A DNA stretch of 64,000 bases from Globisporangium splendens (Eukaryota; Oomycota; Peronosporomycetes; Pythiales; Pythiaceae). The position numbers and the translations under genes were made by a program. Below, piece by piece: positions 1 through 11,511 of this stretch. The notes beneath the pieces were generated by a model, which made no database searches, was not told where the DNA came from, and worked only from the letters and a program-made list of their open reading frames with translations. Every line of letters begins with the position of its first letter. The first letter of the stretch is position 1. The stretch is from assembly GCA_006386115.1 (NCBI GenBank), contig VFIW01000014.1, forward strand, positions 62,001-126,000, written 5' to 3'.

Positions 1-2302
1 TAGTCACACAGGATCAAGACTTTGGCGTGAACCGAGGAACGGAGTTGCTGCGCTTGCTTCTTCAGCTGCGAGACGCCAGTGTTCAGGTCGTACATGCTAT
101 CGCGAAGTGGCACACATCCCTTCGATCAGAGCCGATCGCATTCTGCTACGACAAGAAAAACTATTGTCTGAAGATGGTATCGGACCTCAACTTCTTAGCA
201 AGAGCCAAGTCGTTGGGGCAGATTCTCGGAGTGAATCCAACAAAAATGAAGCAGAACCCGTTCATGATGCCGGCTCCAATTCCAGAAAGAGACTTCAGCG
301 CTGTCCAGAATCTCACGTGGAGCAAGATTTCGCGAATGCTTTCGGTCGATCCTGTCGAGCGTGTTGCGGATGCTGAGAGATACCTTGTGCGGTGTCTCTT
401 CCATCTTGCTGATCCTGTGTGTTCCCCAAGTCCGTCTAAGTCATCTCCTACTTGTTCAGTATCCTCGAGTTTTCCTGAAAAGAGCTCCGGTGCATGGCAA
501 AAGCGAGTTGAGAAACAGCTTCAGATGCTGTCCATGCCCCTGGAGCCGCCGATGGGTCAGACCCACATCATGGACTTGTCCAAGATGATGAAATGCAAAG
601 GCTATCGGCCATCGCTGGCACTTTCTCCCCCGAAGACCCTCACAGATCTGATGGACACTGTGCACCAAACGCAACCACAGCCACACAGCACGAAACTAAA
701 CTCGCTCATGTATCTCAGAGCGTACTGGAACGATGTCGAGTTTTCTACCAGCTCAAAGGAACTAGAGGCTCTCGGCACGTTGGAGACTCCGCCCCATCAC
801 ATGGTAACGCTCGTCGCTGCCAGTATTCTGATCTTGCTGAGCCCGTCGGACCGCATTCACAAGGATTTGTCGTGGGCATCGTGCCGGAAAATGCTCATGA
901 GTGGTGCAAAATTAGTTGACCGGATGGCTCGTTTTGACGTTGGAAGCGTCCCTGCGTTTAAATGGAAAGCCCTCGTTCCATTTCTGCAGAATGAGCATTT
1001 CCAACCAAAGTTCCTACGCGAGTTTTCTCATGCGGCCGGTGTGCTGTGTGCAGGGTGTTTGCATGTCTGGCCACAGCACAGAGTCAGGAGTATGTGACCA
1101 CCAGGAGCGATGAAGATCGCCTCGGCCTTCTTGGAGAACTGGAGCTTGATGACGACTTGAACGAGCCGTCCCCGTCCACACCTCAACGTGCATACACACC
1201 AGAGGATGCACGACCGAGACCGAAGAATTCGAAACGCGTGACTATTGGAAATGCCGAGGTGCTATTTATCAATGAGAACTAGCCAGTCTCGTCTTCTCCA
1301 CGGCCTGGATCCAGAGGAGAAACACCACTCGCAAAGAAGAAAAGCAGTGTGCTGATACGAACGAGTCCGTGGACGTTCCACGGCGTGACGTATTCCGTTT
1401 CCTTTTTCTTGGAACAAGATGAGACCGTGCTTTCGATCAAACTCTACAAGCCCATGAGCTCCGTGGAGTCCCAGATATTCGTGAATGAAAGTGATCTGGA
1501 GGTCGATTTTGATCCTAGTGCACTCGAGTTCTTCCAAGCGCGCAGTTTTCGACAACTTTGCGATTTGATCCTGAGCCGCCCTGACGATATGATGACAGAG
1601 CCCAAGCATAGCGCCAGGCAGCACACAACCGTGAGAGCTCAACCTTCAGCGAATTTCCCTGGCGAAAAGGACATGGCACAGGAAATAAGTGCAAGTGAGC
1701 CTGCTCAGCAGGCGATGGACGGCGTATTCGACTTGCTCGAAGTACAAGAAGAAGAGCAGGAAGAAGACGATCGAGATACCGAGCCAGCAAACAATCAAGA
1801 CGAGCAGGGTGAAGTGAACGAATCCGCTCTTCGTATCCAATGCGCAGCTCGACAGCGGTTAGCACGCGATAGAGTTAAGCAAGCCCGCATCCAAAAGAAA
1901 AACGAGATCGCGTTGCAGCGGGCGGAGTCTGCAACACGAATCCAAAGCGTGGCGCGGCAAAAGCTTGCGAAGAAGGAAGTCGTTCGCATGAGACTCGAGC
2001 ATCGAACCCCAACGGGGATTCCGACCTCGGGGATGACGCTTCCTGAAGACGTGGACGACGAAGCTAATTGTGCTCAGATCTCTGACACTCAGCGTGGACT
2101 TGGCCAGGAGAACATTTCTGAGGAGGGTGAAGACAAAGAAGCGGAAGCTCAGGAGTAGGAGATCCTCCCACCTCCCGAGGGCCATTTCCTTGCAAGTGCA
2201 GGTGATGATAGAGCTGTCAGTCGAGAGTACAAAGGGGAGCGACCGGAGACCGTCATGAGCTACGCATCGGATCAATTCGAAGACGATTTTGAGGACGAGT
2301 GA
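1..2302 (+). pseudogene. IQ-motif protein with dynein-stalk-like region, left-truncated and broken
   Basis: The frame is already open at base 3, so the gene enters from the left. Residues encoded by about 700-1060 resemble the stalk/microtubule-binding stretch of dynein heavy chains: a Pro-Pro-X-X-Met-Val start, a long helix containing SWASCRKML, then an Ala-Ala-X-X-Leu-Cys end. Two IQ-type calmodulin-binding motifs follow (IQCAARQRLAR and IQSVARQKLAK, about 1830-1970). The tail is acidic and ends with a TGA at 2300-2302. Coding continuity is broken three times. Near 1050-1056 the frame shifts by one base, just where the stalk motif needs a Trp. TAG codons at 1280-1282 and 2156-2158 interrupt a frame that continues convincingly on both sides. 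No intron of normal size removes them. The family assignment rests on recognition of the pattern. A microtubule or axonemal role is inference. Confidence 0.6.
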
Positions 2303-2945
2303 GAGCAGAGAGACGCGCTTTTTGCGGGAACGACGTCCAGGGAGACAAGTGCAATGTCCACTTCAGAGTCAACTGAGACTTTTAACTTAAATGGGTATTG
2401 AGCTTTTTGACTGATGCCATCATGGTAGACTATTGTGCTGTGATTGGGTAGGATCCCCGCACGTCACCACAATGCGCGCTCCGTATTGGTCAATCTTTGT
2501 TAAACGTCGCTCAGTGAAAAGTGGTTCACTTTTCAGTTTGGAGGTTTGGTCAACAGACTGCTGAAAATGCACTCAAAGTGAGTTCACGAACATTCGCCTA
2601 CTGTTATGAATGGATGCTTGCGCTGTTGCTGCTGCTACTGCGCTAGTCGGCTGTGATCGTTGCGGCTGTAGTATTTTAACGCTGCAGTCGCAATGAATAT
2701 GTCTTTTCACCAGAGACTGGGACAGAGGTGCCTCCAAGGTGCAAATATCAGAAAGACTGTATGCATACTTAATCGGGAGATCCGTGGCTCTGCTTTGCGC
2801 TCTGTTTACTACCTACTAGTGGCGCGAGTGGATTACACTGGTCACCAACTGAACCTACTGGTGGCAACAGCTGACGGCCTCTCGCAACAGTTGGCTCTCA
2901 GTACATGTGCATTCGTCCATTTCGCGCACGAGAGCAACTTCGACC
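2303..2945. other. Intergenic region
   Basis: About 640 bases between the broken IQ gene and the phosphorylase gene. I see no convincing gene; the short open frames have no splice context. The distal end holds the promoter of the downstream gene. Confidence 0.5.
2909..2923 (+). promoter_or_regulatory. Inr-like transcription start element
   Basis: The sequence GCATTCGTCCATTTC fits the oomycete initiator pattern (CATT, three or four pyrimidine-rich bases, CA, then T-rich). It lies about 22 bases before the ATG at 2946, the expected short distance for oomycete 5' leaders. Assigned by resemblance only. Confidence 0.35.
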
Positions 2946-4026
2946 ATGGCTGACAACAACGTCCTGCCCGCCGCGACCGAGATCCACATCCTCGGCGTCA
3001 TCGGCGGCTCCAGTCTCTTCCACGCCAAGGAGTTCTCCGCGTCGCTCACGGAGCAGGTCGTGGACACCGAGTACGGCGGCGTCGTCGTCCACGTCGGCAT
3101 GTGGAAGAACTCCAACATGCAGGTCGTGTTCATCCAGCGCCACCACGCAGACCCAGACCAGCAATACAAGCAGCCGCGCCAGATCAACTTCAAAGCCATC
3201 GCCACGGCGTTGAAGCAGTTCAAGTGTGACGCAGTCATCGGCGTGTACTCGGTCGGCTCCATGAATCGCACGCTGCACGTCGGAAGGTTCGTTTGCCTGA
3301 TGCATGTGCACAATAGTGCGGACGCTGTTAAGAGTGGTGTGTACTAACTGTTGCTTCTTTGCTGAACATGCAACGGCAGATTCGTAGTGCCCGAAGACTA
3401 TTTCAACCCATTCGACATCCTGCACATGTCTCGTCATTATGATGCGCACATTGTTCCGGACGTCACGACCGAGTTGCGCTTGGAGCTCTTGAAAATCCTG
3501 GACGATGGCAAGTTCGACCCCCACGATGGCGGTGTGTACGTGCAGACTGCGGGTCCTCGCTTCGAAACCAAGGCTGAAGTGCGCTTCTTTTCTCAGTTTG
3601 GGGTACGTGATGGTTTATTTTCTTCTTGTTTTCAAAATGATCGTTTTGCTCACCAACTAACTATTTAATATTTTGCCTCTTTTTAAGGATCTCATTGGCA
3701 TGACTGGAGCGAACGAGGCCGAGCTGATGAACGAGCTACGAATCCCATTTGCCATGTTCAGCCTCATTGACAACATGGCCAACGGTCTCGGCGAGAAACT
3801 CACGGTACGATTTATTGTTCATGATTGATTACTGCAAAATTGGCATGTTGTCGAGAAACTAATTTATGGTTTATACTTTCTTCTTTATTTCTTCTGCCTG
3901 CAGCTGGAGGATTTCAAAATCACGCAAAAGCTGAACGCCGACCGCATGGAGCAAGCGATCTGCCTCGTGCTCACTGAGCTCGCCGACAAGAAGTTCCTCT
4001 CGACGTTTGCCATTGCATCCGCATAG
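2946..4026 (+). CDS. Methylthioadenosine/purine nucleoside phosphorylase-like enzyme (four exons)
   Basis: Exons 2946-3286, 3380-3602, 3688-3804 and 3904-4026 join in frame to a 267-residue protein, close to the usual 270-290 of the family. The phosphate-binding start GVIGGSSLF lies near residue 18. The central GPRFETKAEVRFF motif, followed by GMTGANEAEL, is the substrate-binding region of PNP_UDP_1 enzymes. These enzymes split a purine nucleoside or 5'-methylthioadenosine with phosphate, releasing adenine for salvage and methylthioribose-1-phosphate for the methionine cycle. The motif after GPRF (GMTGANEAEL rather than the eukaryotic NMTxxPE) departs from textbook MTAP, so substrate choice between methylthioadenosine and other purine nucleosides is open. 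All introns are GT-AG with AG-flanked exons. The enzyme is expected to be cytosolic. Confidence 0.8.
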
Positions 4027-4323
4027 CCACAGGCAAACATTTGAACCCGGTCAGTTGGGCATTGAGTGCATGGGGCATACTGCCAGTTTCTTTTTCTAGC
4101 AGGGGCGACGGTGGGAGCATCACGAGGAGACACAACCACAGATTGCTGCGAAGTGGGAAATGCGCGCCATTCGATTGTGCCTCTTGGATCCATTCTCTTT
4201 CGAGCTGAAGAAGATCGATAGCAAATACCCCAAAACGTTATGAACCGTAACACGATTGCAGTTACATTGTGACCTCCGTTTCTTTATGCACCCACACACT
4301 GAACTGATCAAGACGACACAAAG

Positions 4324-4782
4324 ATGGCAGAAGGAGATGCGGCCGCTGCGCAGGACGTGGCGTTCATGAAGCTCGCGATCGCCGAGGCGCACAAGTCGAT
4401 CCCGTCGGAGAGCGCGTTCTGCGTCGGATGCGTCATCGTGCGCGACGGCGAGGTGATCTCCTCGGGCTTCTCTCGGGAGCTCCCAGGGAACACGCACGCC
4501 GAGCAGGTCGCACTCCAGAAGCTGGGCTTCGACGCAGAAAACGCGACCGTGTACACGACCATGGAGCCCTGCAGCACGCGCGTATCGGGCAATGTTCCCT
4601 GTGTGCAGAGTTGTCTACGCGCAAAGGTGCGCCGCATCGTGGTCGGCGTGATGGAGCCCAAGAACTTTGTAGTGTGCGAAGGTGTGCGACTGCTCCAGGA
4701 CGCCGGAGTGGAGGTGGAGCTGCTGAAAGGATTGGAAGAAGAGTGTCTCGCGCCGAATCGCCATTTGAATCTGGTTTTCTAA
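4324..4782 (+). CDS. RibD/RIB2-type cytidine deaminase-fold protein
   Basis: A single exon encodes 152 residues. The zinc site of the cytidine/deoxycytidylate deaminase fold is complete: HAE (ligand His and catalytic Glu) around residue 59, then EPC followed by a Cys after a short loop. The spacing and the end of the fold (VVGVMEPKNF, CLAPNRHL) are closest to the N-terminal deaminase of RibD and to yeast RIB2-like proteins, which remove ammonia from diaminohydroxyribosylaminopyrimidine phosphate in riboflavin synthesis. The reductase half of bacterial RibD is absent, so this is a stand-alone deaminase. A tRNA or nucleotide deaminase role cannot be excluded. The ATG at 4324 is the first in frame and follows a stop-rich leader. 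Confidence 0.7.
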   Translation: MAEGDAAAAQDVAFMKLAIAEAHKSIPSESAFCVGCVIVRDGEVISSGFSRELPGNTHAEQVALQKLGFDAENATVYTTMEPCSTRVSGNVPCVQSCLRAKVRRIVVGVMEPKNFVVCEGVRLLQDAGVEVELLKGLEEECLAPNRHLNLVF

Positions 4783-4933
4783 GGAAACCCCGAAACCAAC
4801 GAAAGACATTCCAGTGTGCTCTATGGCGTGGCGCATATTACGCGAAGAATCCCTAGAGCGACAGCATCATAACTTAAAAAAGCATGTGCATGTTTGTTTG
4901 GGTGTCAATTCTGCGTCACTACGGTGTGTGGTT

Positions 4934-6508
4934 TCAAAAATTGGACTTTTGCTGCGGGATGCGACGCGGCGCCTCGATCTTGCGCTTTCGCTTCCGCTCA
5001 TTGGACGATGGCTCGAGTGCCAACGCGGCTTTCGCAGGCGATACAAATTTACGGACTTCTGAGGTGCGCCGAGGTTGCTGATGCGCGCTGCCGCGGTCGT
5101 GGGGAAGGCGCGGGTTGAGGAGCGACTGGATCGAATGCGGCTCTTGTTTCACACGGAATGAGCTATCCACACCGGCAGCTCTTGTGGTATCGCTTGCCTG
5201 TGCTTCCACCTTTATGGTTACTTGAGCACCATTGGATCTGGAGCCGCCATCCGACTCGTCATTGTCTGTGCTGCTACTCGCGTTTCGCAATGGACTGGAT
5301 CTTGCGGCGCTTGACGGATCGCTATTGAGCACAATTATTTCGTAAACCCATTACAATTTGTGCCATTCAAGCATAAAGCAGGCAACACCGCACACTTACT
5401 TTTTGTCTTTTCTAGTGTATTCGTCTTCACTGTCGTCCAGGTCGTCGAGATCGAGCGTTTCGTCATCGTCATCGTCATCGTCGTCGATATGCTCCACGTC
5501 GGATCCGTCCACGATACCCTCATCATCCACGACCGCTTCGTCGCAAAACTCGTTCTCATCGCTCTGCTTGACGCTCAAACTCTTCTCAAGAATGTTGGAG
5601 CAGTGAGAGCAAAACCAGTCGCCGGTCGGGATTTCGTTGATCGGTGGCGTGACGCAACTGAAATGATACGCGCGCTCGCATCCGTCGCAGCACAGCAACT
5701 GACCTCCGGTGCAGCAGAGCTCGCAGTACTCGTTGTGGAAATCCGACGCCTCCGAGTCTGCCTCCGAGTCCCCCCATGCCCGCAGCCGCACGGTCTCTTT
5801 GTTGCGTCGCGCCTTGATGCGTTCTCGCCATCGCGCGTACGCCGCCGATGTTTTCCACAAGTAGAATCGTCGAATCACGTCTCCCGTCGAGATATGATCG
5901 AATTGTTGCTGCCAGGTTGGAGTTCACACCGAATTATGAAGATTTGTGACCTGAGCTTATGAAGAGGACAAACACAAGAAGCATGCACACCTGGATAAGG
6001 AAAAACTTCTTGCCATGGGTTACAATGGCACTCCCCAGCGCGCTTTCGTTCATGTGCTCTTCTTCCTTGTACTTCTTTCGGTCTTTTCTTCGTCGCGCGG
6101 CGTGCAGCAACTGCACTGCCGTCTGCACCTGGTAATCGCTCTCATGGAGGCACTGGAGACCCTAGTGTCGTTAACAAGCCCAACAAACGAGAAAGATGAG
6201 TACAACGCCATGACAGAATGCGTGGGCTTGCCTGCCGTTTGCCCAAGTGACCACGAAAGCACCATTTCCACTTCGTTCAACCGACAAAAGCCGCGGAGAA
6301 ACTCGGTGACCTCCTCGCTGGTGAAGCGCGTGGGCGTCCAGCGCTGTCGGTACCGCGGCGCGGGGGTGCGCGCGGGCGCATGGATGGACGACGTGTCGGC
6401 GTCTGCAGCCGTGTTCTGCGCAGCCTTCTGCCGCTCCTCCAGCGGCAGGAGCTCGGGCAGATCCACCTGGTAGCGCGACCCAATCCGCACGGGCACCACT
6501 TTCATCAT
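4934..6508 (-). CDS. ELM2-SANT-PHD chromatin protein (four exons)
   Basis: Exons 6508-6272, 6161-5991, 5908-5400 and 5321-4934 join without frame breaks to 434 residues. The N-terminus (VRIGSRYQVDLPELLP) matches the ELM2 start seen in MTA, MIER and RERE co-repressors. Exon 2 into exon 3 forms a SANT-like helix bundle (THGKKFFLIQ, then VIRRFYLWKTS). A C4HC3 PHD finger follows (CELCCTGGQLLCCDGCERA through WFCSHC). After it come an acidic run of eight Asp and a basic, Ser-rich tail with two SUMO-type sites (IKVEA, VKQEP). This arrangement suggests a histone-deacetylase-complex or histone-reading factor in the nucleus. Partners cannot be read from the sequence. Confidence 0.75.
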
Positions 6509-7077
6509 CGGCGCGAATCACTTGACTTTTGCACCAAAAAGCAGAGTTTTATTTTGGGGAGCGCGAGATGGAGAAAAAAGGAAAGTGCACGTACCGTGGA
6601 TTTTGTATTATTCGGCTAGGTTCGCATCGGTGTTCAAGTGGGGAGTTACGATTGTTTAGTGTGGTCCACGCTAGTTGCGATACAGAGTTGTCACTTTCCC
6701 TTGTTCACGTGGACTCACTCGGCAGAGTTGGCTGCAGATGATGGGATGGTCAGCTGGCTGTTCGTATCACTCATGGGTGTGTGCGCAACGCGAAGGCCAA
6801 TTTTGTGAGCACGTTAGGCGCCAGCAGACAAGACAGGTCGCTCGTGGAAAGAGAGAAGAAGAACGCGCAAGGCTGGCTTGTTTGCCACTTGCTGCACACA
6901 ACCAGCACGCACCCACTCGTACTTAAGCGCCGCCTCACAACACGACGGTCAAGGACTGCTGGGGCTCAGATCATTAAAGGGTTTTCGGTCGGCAAGCCGT
7001 TTCTCATTCGCGATCTGCATCAGCGCCGCACACGCGCCACGGTCGTCCGCGCAGCGAAACAGATCGTCCCACGCGCG
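6509..7077. other. Divergent promoter region and long leader of the bZIP gene
   Basis: About 570 bases between the minus-strand ELM2 gene and the bZIP ATG. The bZIP frame stays open upstream to 6781 but has no ATG there, so this is probably 5' leader. No other feature seen. Confidence 0.4.
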
Positions 7078-8163
7078 ATGCCACTGCATCAGCGCGACGC
7101 GACGCGTGCACCGCGCCTCGCTGTTACCACAAAAGCGTCGCTCGCGACCGGCACGCCGCTGCCAACCGCATCGTCTCCAACGACTTCCGCTCTACCCCAC
7201 TCGCGCAATGGCGACACTGAAGGGCGGTTGGAGCGCCGTCGCAAGCAGTGCCGCGTGAGCCAGCGGAGATACCGCGACAAGAAAGGCTCGGCCGAGTACA
7301 ACCTGCGCCTCGATGTCAACGGTCTACGCGAAAGCGTCGAGCGCCTGCGTGTCACGCGACAACTACTGGAATCGAAAATCTGGAACGACCGCTTGTCGCT
7401 CACGGGATCCGTCCGCAAAGCCGTCGAGCAGTACTACGTGATGTTTTCCAGCGGACTGTACGACCCAACTGCTGACAGTTTTGGTCGGAAATGCTACGAC
7501 GTGCAAGTGGGCTTTCTCCATGCGTTTCTCGACCAGGACGTGGTGTTCGGTGACGGCAAGGGCATCAGCGACGTTGTCGAGCAGTGGCGACGATACTCTA
7601 TTTTCCATGAGAATATGTGGGTGCGCTCGGTCTCGGCGAAGATCTATGGCACGCACGAATCGCCCATCGCGGTCGTGCAGGGTCTCTTGGGCGTGCGCCT
7701 TAACCGCACGACCATCGAAGCTGTGTTTCCGCACATTCTCAACGACGAAGAGCTCGTGCAAGCGCTCATCGGCAAAGAGGTGGTCTACGACACGAGCACG
7801 ACGTACCTGTTCAACGAGCGCAACCAAGTCATTCGCCAAGACCTCGAGGTGGATTTCCTCTCGGGGCTCACCAAGTTGCTGAGTCCGACAAAGACCGCCA
7901 GTGTGCTCGACAACGCCATCATCTTCTCATCGTCGAAGCTCGGAGAAGGCGACGCGTGCGGCACCTCACCGCCCCTGTCGCCTGTGTCGACATCGGTGGT
8001 GGACCTGAGTGGGGCGGAGCCCGACCCCGAGGTGTCCTTTGTGTTCGCGGACGACGGCGATCAAGAGGAGAAGCCGCGGTTCGTGGAGATCCTCGAGCCC
8101 GATGACGAGGAGGAGGCGACGCAGCCCGTGTCGCGGCTCGCGCTGCAGTACATCATGTCGTGA
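7078..8163 (+). CDS. Oomycete-type bZIP transcription factor with Cys in the basic region
   Basis: The ATG at 7078 is the only one upstream of the DNA-binding domain, giving 361 residues in one exon. The basic region reads ERRRKQCRVSQRRYRDKKG. The position of the invariant Asn of ordinary bZIPs is occupied by Cys, the variant described for an oomycete-specific bZIP group in Phytophthora. A short heptad region follows (LRESVERLRVTRQLLE). The 250-residue C-terminal part has the layout I associate with other oomycete bZIPs but no named domain, and it ends in an acidic stretch suited to activation. Nuclear and presumably DNA-binding as a dimer. The targets are unknown. The N-terminus is low-complexity (Thr, Ser, Ala). 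Confidence 0.8.
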   Translation: MPLHQRDATRAPRLAVTTKASLATGTPLPTASSPTTSALPHSRNGDTEGRLERRRKQCRVSQRRYRDKKGSAEYNLRLDVNGLRESVERLRVTRQLLESKIWNDRLSLTGSVRKAVEQYYVMFSSGLYDPTADSFGRKCYDVQVGFLHAFLDQDVVFGDGKGISDVVEQWRRYSIFHENMWVRSVSAKIYGTHESPIAVVQGLLGVRLNRTTIEAVFPHILNDEELVQALIGKEVVYDTSTTYLFNERNQVIRQDLEVDFLSGLTKLLSPTKTASVLDNAIIFSSSKLGEGDACGTSPPLSPVSTSVVDLSGAEPDPEVSFVFADDGDQEEKPRFVEILEPDDEEEATQPVSRLALQYIMS

Positions 8164-8555
8164 GGGTCCATGTCCGTGAAGGCATCCATGTGAGTCCAGA
8201 CGTAATCTACGAAGAGAATATCCAGCGTAGACAGGCTGCCTGTGCGAGTGTTTTTCTTTTTTTCTTCTTCTCGGTAAGGTCTGTAAAACAACGAGGCATT
8301 ATTCGTTGACGGCCAGTCGCGTTCAAGTCCGCGCGGCGCCAGCCTCGTCTGGCGTATCTGCAGCGCGAGAGCAAAGGAAGAGAAACTGCACGCGCGCATC
8401 AGATGCCACATCGCTGCTGCGACTTGGTTGAAGCGAGGGAACCCATAGTTGGATAATAAGACGAGGGCTGTTTTTCTGACAGTTCAGAAAGTTGCGTCCT
8501 CACTGTGCTTGCGCCAGATCCGCTTTCGTTTCTTTCCCGGGCGAACGCAGGAAGG

Positions 8556-8592
<37 letters not shown>

Positions 8593-9169
8593 AGAGATGG
8601 GTCCTTTCCCATCGGCGATCTTTCTTCTTGAGCTTAGCATTGCAGCGTCAACAGCGATGACTGGTGATGATGACAGAGACGCGTTGAAGGATGGCTGTTG
8701 CCACAGACTCCCTTGATTGAGCAGCTGCCAATCGTCTGCTCGCGAGAGGTGTGCTCACGTGCGTGCGCTTTTTGCTAATCCTCTTGTCAATACTATTTCT
8801 TCTCCGGCACGCATGCGGTGTTGACGCAGCGCGTGTTTTGTGACCACATGGCTCGTCTGCCGCATTCGGCGCAATCCAAAAGATCCAGCTGGACCGTCCC
8901 TCCATTGATTACTGTAGACATGTGTGGATGACATGGTACTGATAGTGTCCACTTGGCTCCTCCCAACGTCCATATCTGAACGACGCACCAGACGCACCCA
9001 GACGTTATGAGCAAACACCGTTCTCCCTCCTGAACAGCTCCCCCTCACCCCACAATGCTGCTGCCTGACGCGCCGGCTGTGAACAAGTGTCCACAACAGG
9101 CAGAATTCCTGGTGTCCTCTGGTGCATAAAATCGTCCACGTCAGCCAGAGAACTCCTGATATCCTCCGA
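8164..9169. other. Intergenic region
   Basis: About 1 kb without a recognisable gene. It holds the GA microsatellite at 8560-8589. A Cys-containing fragment on the minus strand near 8800-8900 could be debris of the LRR pseudogene next door, but I cannot align it. Confidence 0.4.
8560..8589. repeat. (GA)n microsatellite
   Basis: Fifteen near-perfect GA units in the region downstream of the bZIP gene. Confidence 0.95.
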
Positions 9170-10677
9170 CTAGGGTGTGAGCCGGTGCAGTTGCTCTCCC
9201 AGACCAGAGCAAATTATGGGGTTGGTGAATAAGCTGCTGAACGCCAAGAGATATAGGCGATACGACGCGTGGCATCGCGGGTTGCAACGACCTCGGAAAT
9301 AAAAGTGGTGTTTTCCTTGTCCCGTGTGGCGATGAAGTGGTGCCAGATCAGCAATCTGGCGCTGTCGGAATTGCCCAGTCATACCGACGTGTTGTTGGGA
9401 ATTGATCTGCAGGTACACGCATGCCAGCTCAAGCGAAAGCCATGGATTCACTCGCACCAAGCAGTCGGCATTTTCCGTCCCACTCGAGCTCCCGAGGTGC
9501 AACGCGAGGATGAGCCACCCCCATACAAAATGAGTGATGTGCACGACTTTCCTCAGCCGACGATTCCAGCCCACGCGAACGAGAATCACCAGCGAACTCT
9601 CCGTTTTCCGGTGCGCAAGCATCTTGGAAGCTGCCGCGAGCAGTTTCACATCGTCCAAGCAAACCAAAAGTGTGATTGCAAACAGCGCACGACACACGAA
9701 ATCTGCCCAGGATTGGACGAAGAGCAACCTCAACTCGTTGTTCATGTTCGCTATCCAGACTACGTCGCCCCATTTGTCCAGTTCGAAATCGGTCAACTTG
9801 GGGTAGTAGTCGCGGAAGTACCGTATCACTAATGCAATTGATACGCCAGTGATGGAGACAAAGTCGAGCGTCACATCCACGAGTAGTCACAACGTCAACT
9901 GCAATCGCGGGCACCGAGAATACGTGTGCTGGATCGCTGGCGTCGACCAGCAGCCGATGGTAACCGCGCCAACTGCAAAGCGGTTGAGCCAGACCCGCGG
10001 CACGAATCTGCTCAATTAATGGCTTGTACCGATTACAGAATCGTCTCAAATGCCCCGCGGAATAGGAACAGCATGGCGAAATGCTTGCCACCGACGCCGA
10101 AGAATCCGCGCACGCCGAACGAACTCTCCCAGGCGTTCAGCGTTTTTTTACCCATCCCGCGAATTGACGGCGTGGGCACGGCAGCAACATTTCGAACTAA
10201 AGAACGACGACTTGGGCCGCGAAAGGCGAAGTTTTGCAAATGGCGACGAAAGTACAACCTGCGCTGACGAGTGGAGAAGAAGAGCATCTCTAAAAGGAAC
10301 AAGGCGTGAAGCACCGAGCAAACCATATGAAAAGCCACCACCACAGGGAAGCAGTTCTTGCTCAGCGTCAGTTCGTACGCTCGCAAATGCGCGCTGACCA
10401 AAGTAGCAGGAAGTCTGTGGTACACCATCGCCACGACCGCGTAATACGCACAGCACATCCCATGGACACTCACGACGACGACCTAAAGAAGCCGAATGGC
10501 CATGACAGACTTGTCGAGTTTTCTCTTGCGTCTTGGAGTGGCGGCTTCAATCGTGGCTAGTGCGTCAAGGTGTGAGCCATCCGTTATCTCAGTAGTGCTG
10601 GGACTGTCAACCTCTGGCATTGCGAGTACCACAAAGTGACGGCGGCTTAAGACGTATCCAGAGTCGCGTCGTGGCAC
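9170..10677 (-). pseudogene. Decayed oomycete multi-membrane/LRR family gene (N-terminal half)
   Basis: The copy starts with an intact ATG at 10677 (MPRRDSGYVLSRRH). It runs through TAG at 10483-10485, which sits inside continuous sequence (MAIRLL, then VVVVSVHGMCC). It reaches FRGAFETIL and a TAA at 10033-10035. A frameshift follows, then WLNRFAVGAVTIGCWSTP, a TGA at 9887-9889, and a final open stretch with hydrophobic helices (FVSITGVSIALVI, VVHITHFVWGWLILALHL) that fades out after the Cys-rich junction. Typical members of this family carry extracellular LRRs after that point; none can be read here. The family identity is by recognition of its conserved segments. At least three stops and two frameshifts make function very unlikely. 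Confidence 0.7.
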
Positions 10678-11511
10678 TTAAAAGTTCTCCCTGGAGCTAC
10701 GGAAGCGAGCTGGAATGCCTTGAAGGAAACTCAGCCAGTTGTGTCTTCGTACATTGACTGCCTGAAGGTAGCTGCTGCAGCGAAGACAATGAACGGTGGC
10801 GGCTAGTTTCACCACTGTCTCAAGCACCTATTTCCAAGAGCCCGTTTCAGTTTCTGACTTCAGCCTCTCTGAAATGAATAAGGCAATCCTTGGGGGAGTT
10901 TGAGTTGATACACCCAGACGCAAGTACCCTCGCCAGGAGCTCCTGCTTGTTAACGGAGACTACACACTTGCTTGCGGTGGCATCATTCGGTCAATCCAAG
11001 GCACACCCCAGGCACTAGATCCGATTAAACAGCACATTCACCAAGTTCACTGGCCGTTCGGCATCTTTGAAGATGTCCAACGTCTTCTCACTATTGCTGC
11101 TGCATGTCGATTGCCGGTGGTAAAAACAGACCAATCGAACTGGACAGATGCGCGAAGCTGACAGTGCTAAATTCGATGTTTGCCGAAAGCAATCCACAAC
11201 CTAACACCAAATGATTCGTGTGGCCGCACTGGAACTGGAGCGACAGTCTGACCATCTCGATATTTGCATCAATGGAGTTTTTTCACTGTGTCATAACCCG
11301 AGTCGAAAGAGTGGTGCACAAAGAGAAGAATACCTTTGAGAAAACTATTGGAAGCAAGTTTGCGGTTTTAATTGATAATTTGAGCCTTGGGCAGTGGCAG
11401 ATTCTTCTTTCGGCTAGTAGCGATAGCCACGACGTGGTCGTGGAGCGAACTCAGTCGGATGAACTGAGACGCGTGGTTGAATCTAGAGTTGGTCGAACGC
11501 AGAATTTATAC
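10678..11511. other. Intergenic region
   Basis: About 830 bases with no gene, repeat or RNA that I can support. Confidence 0.4.
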
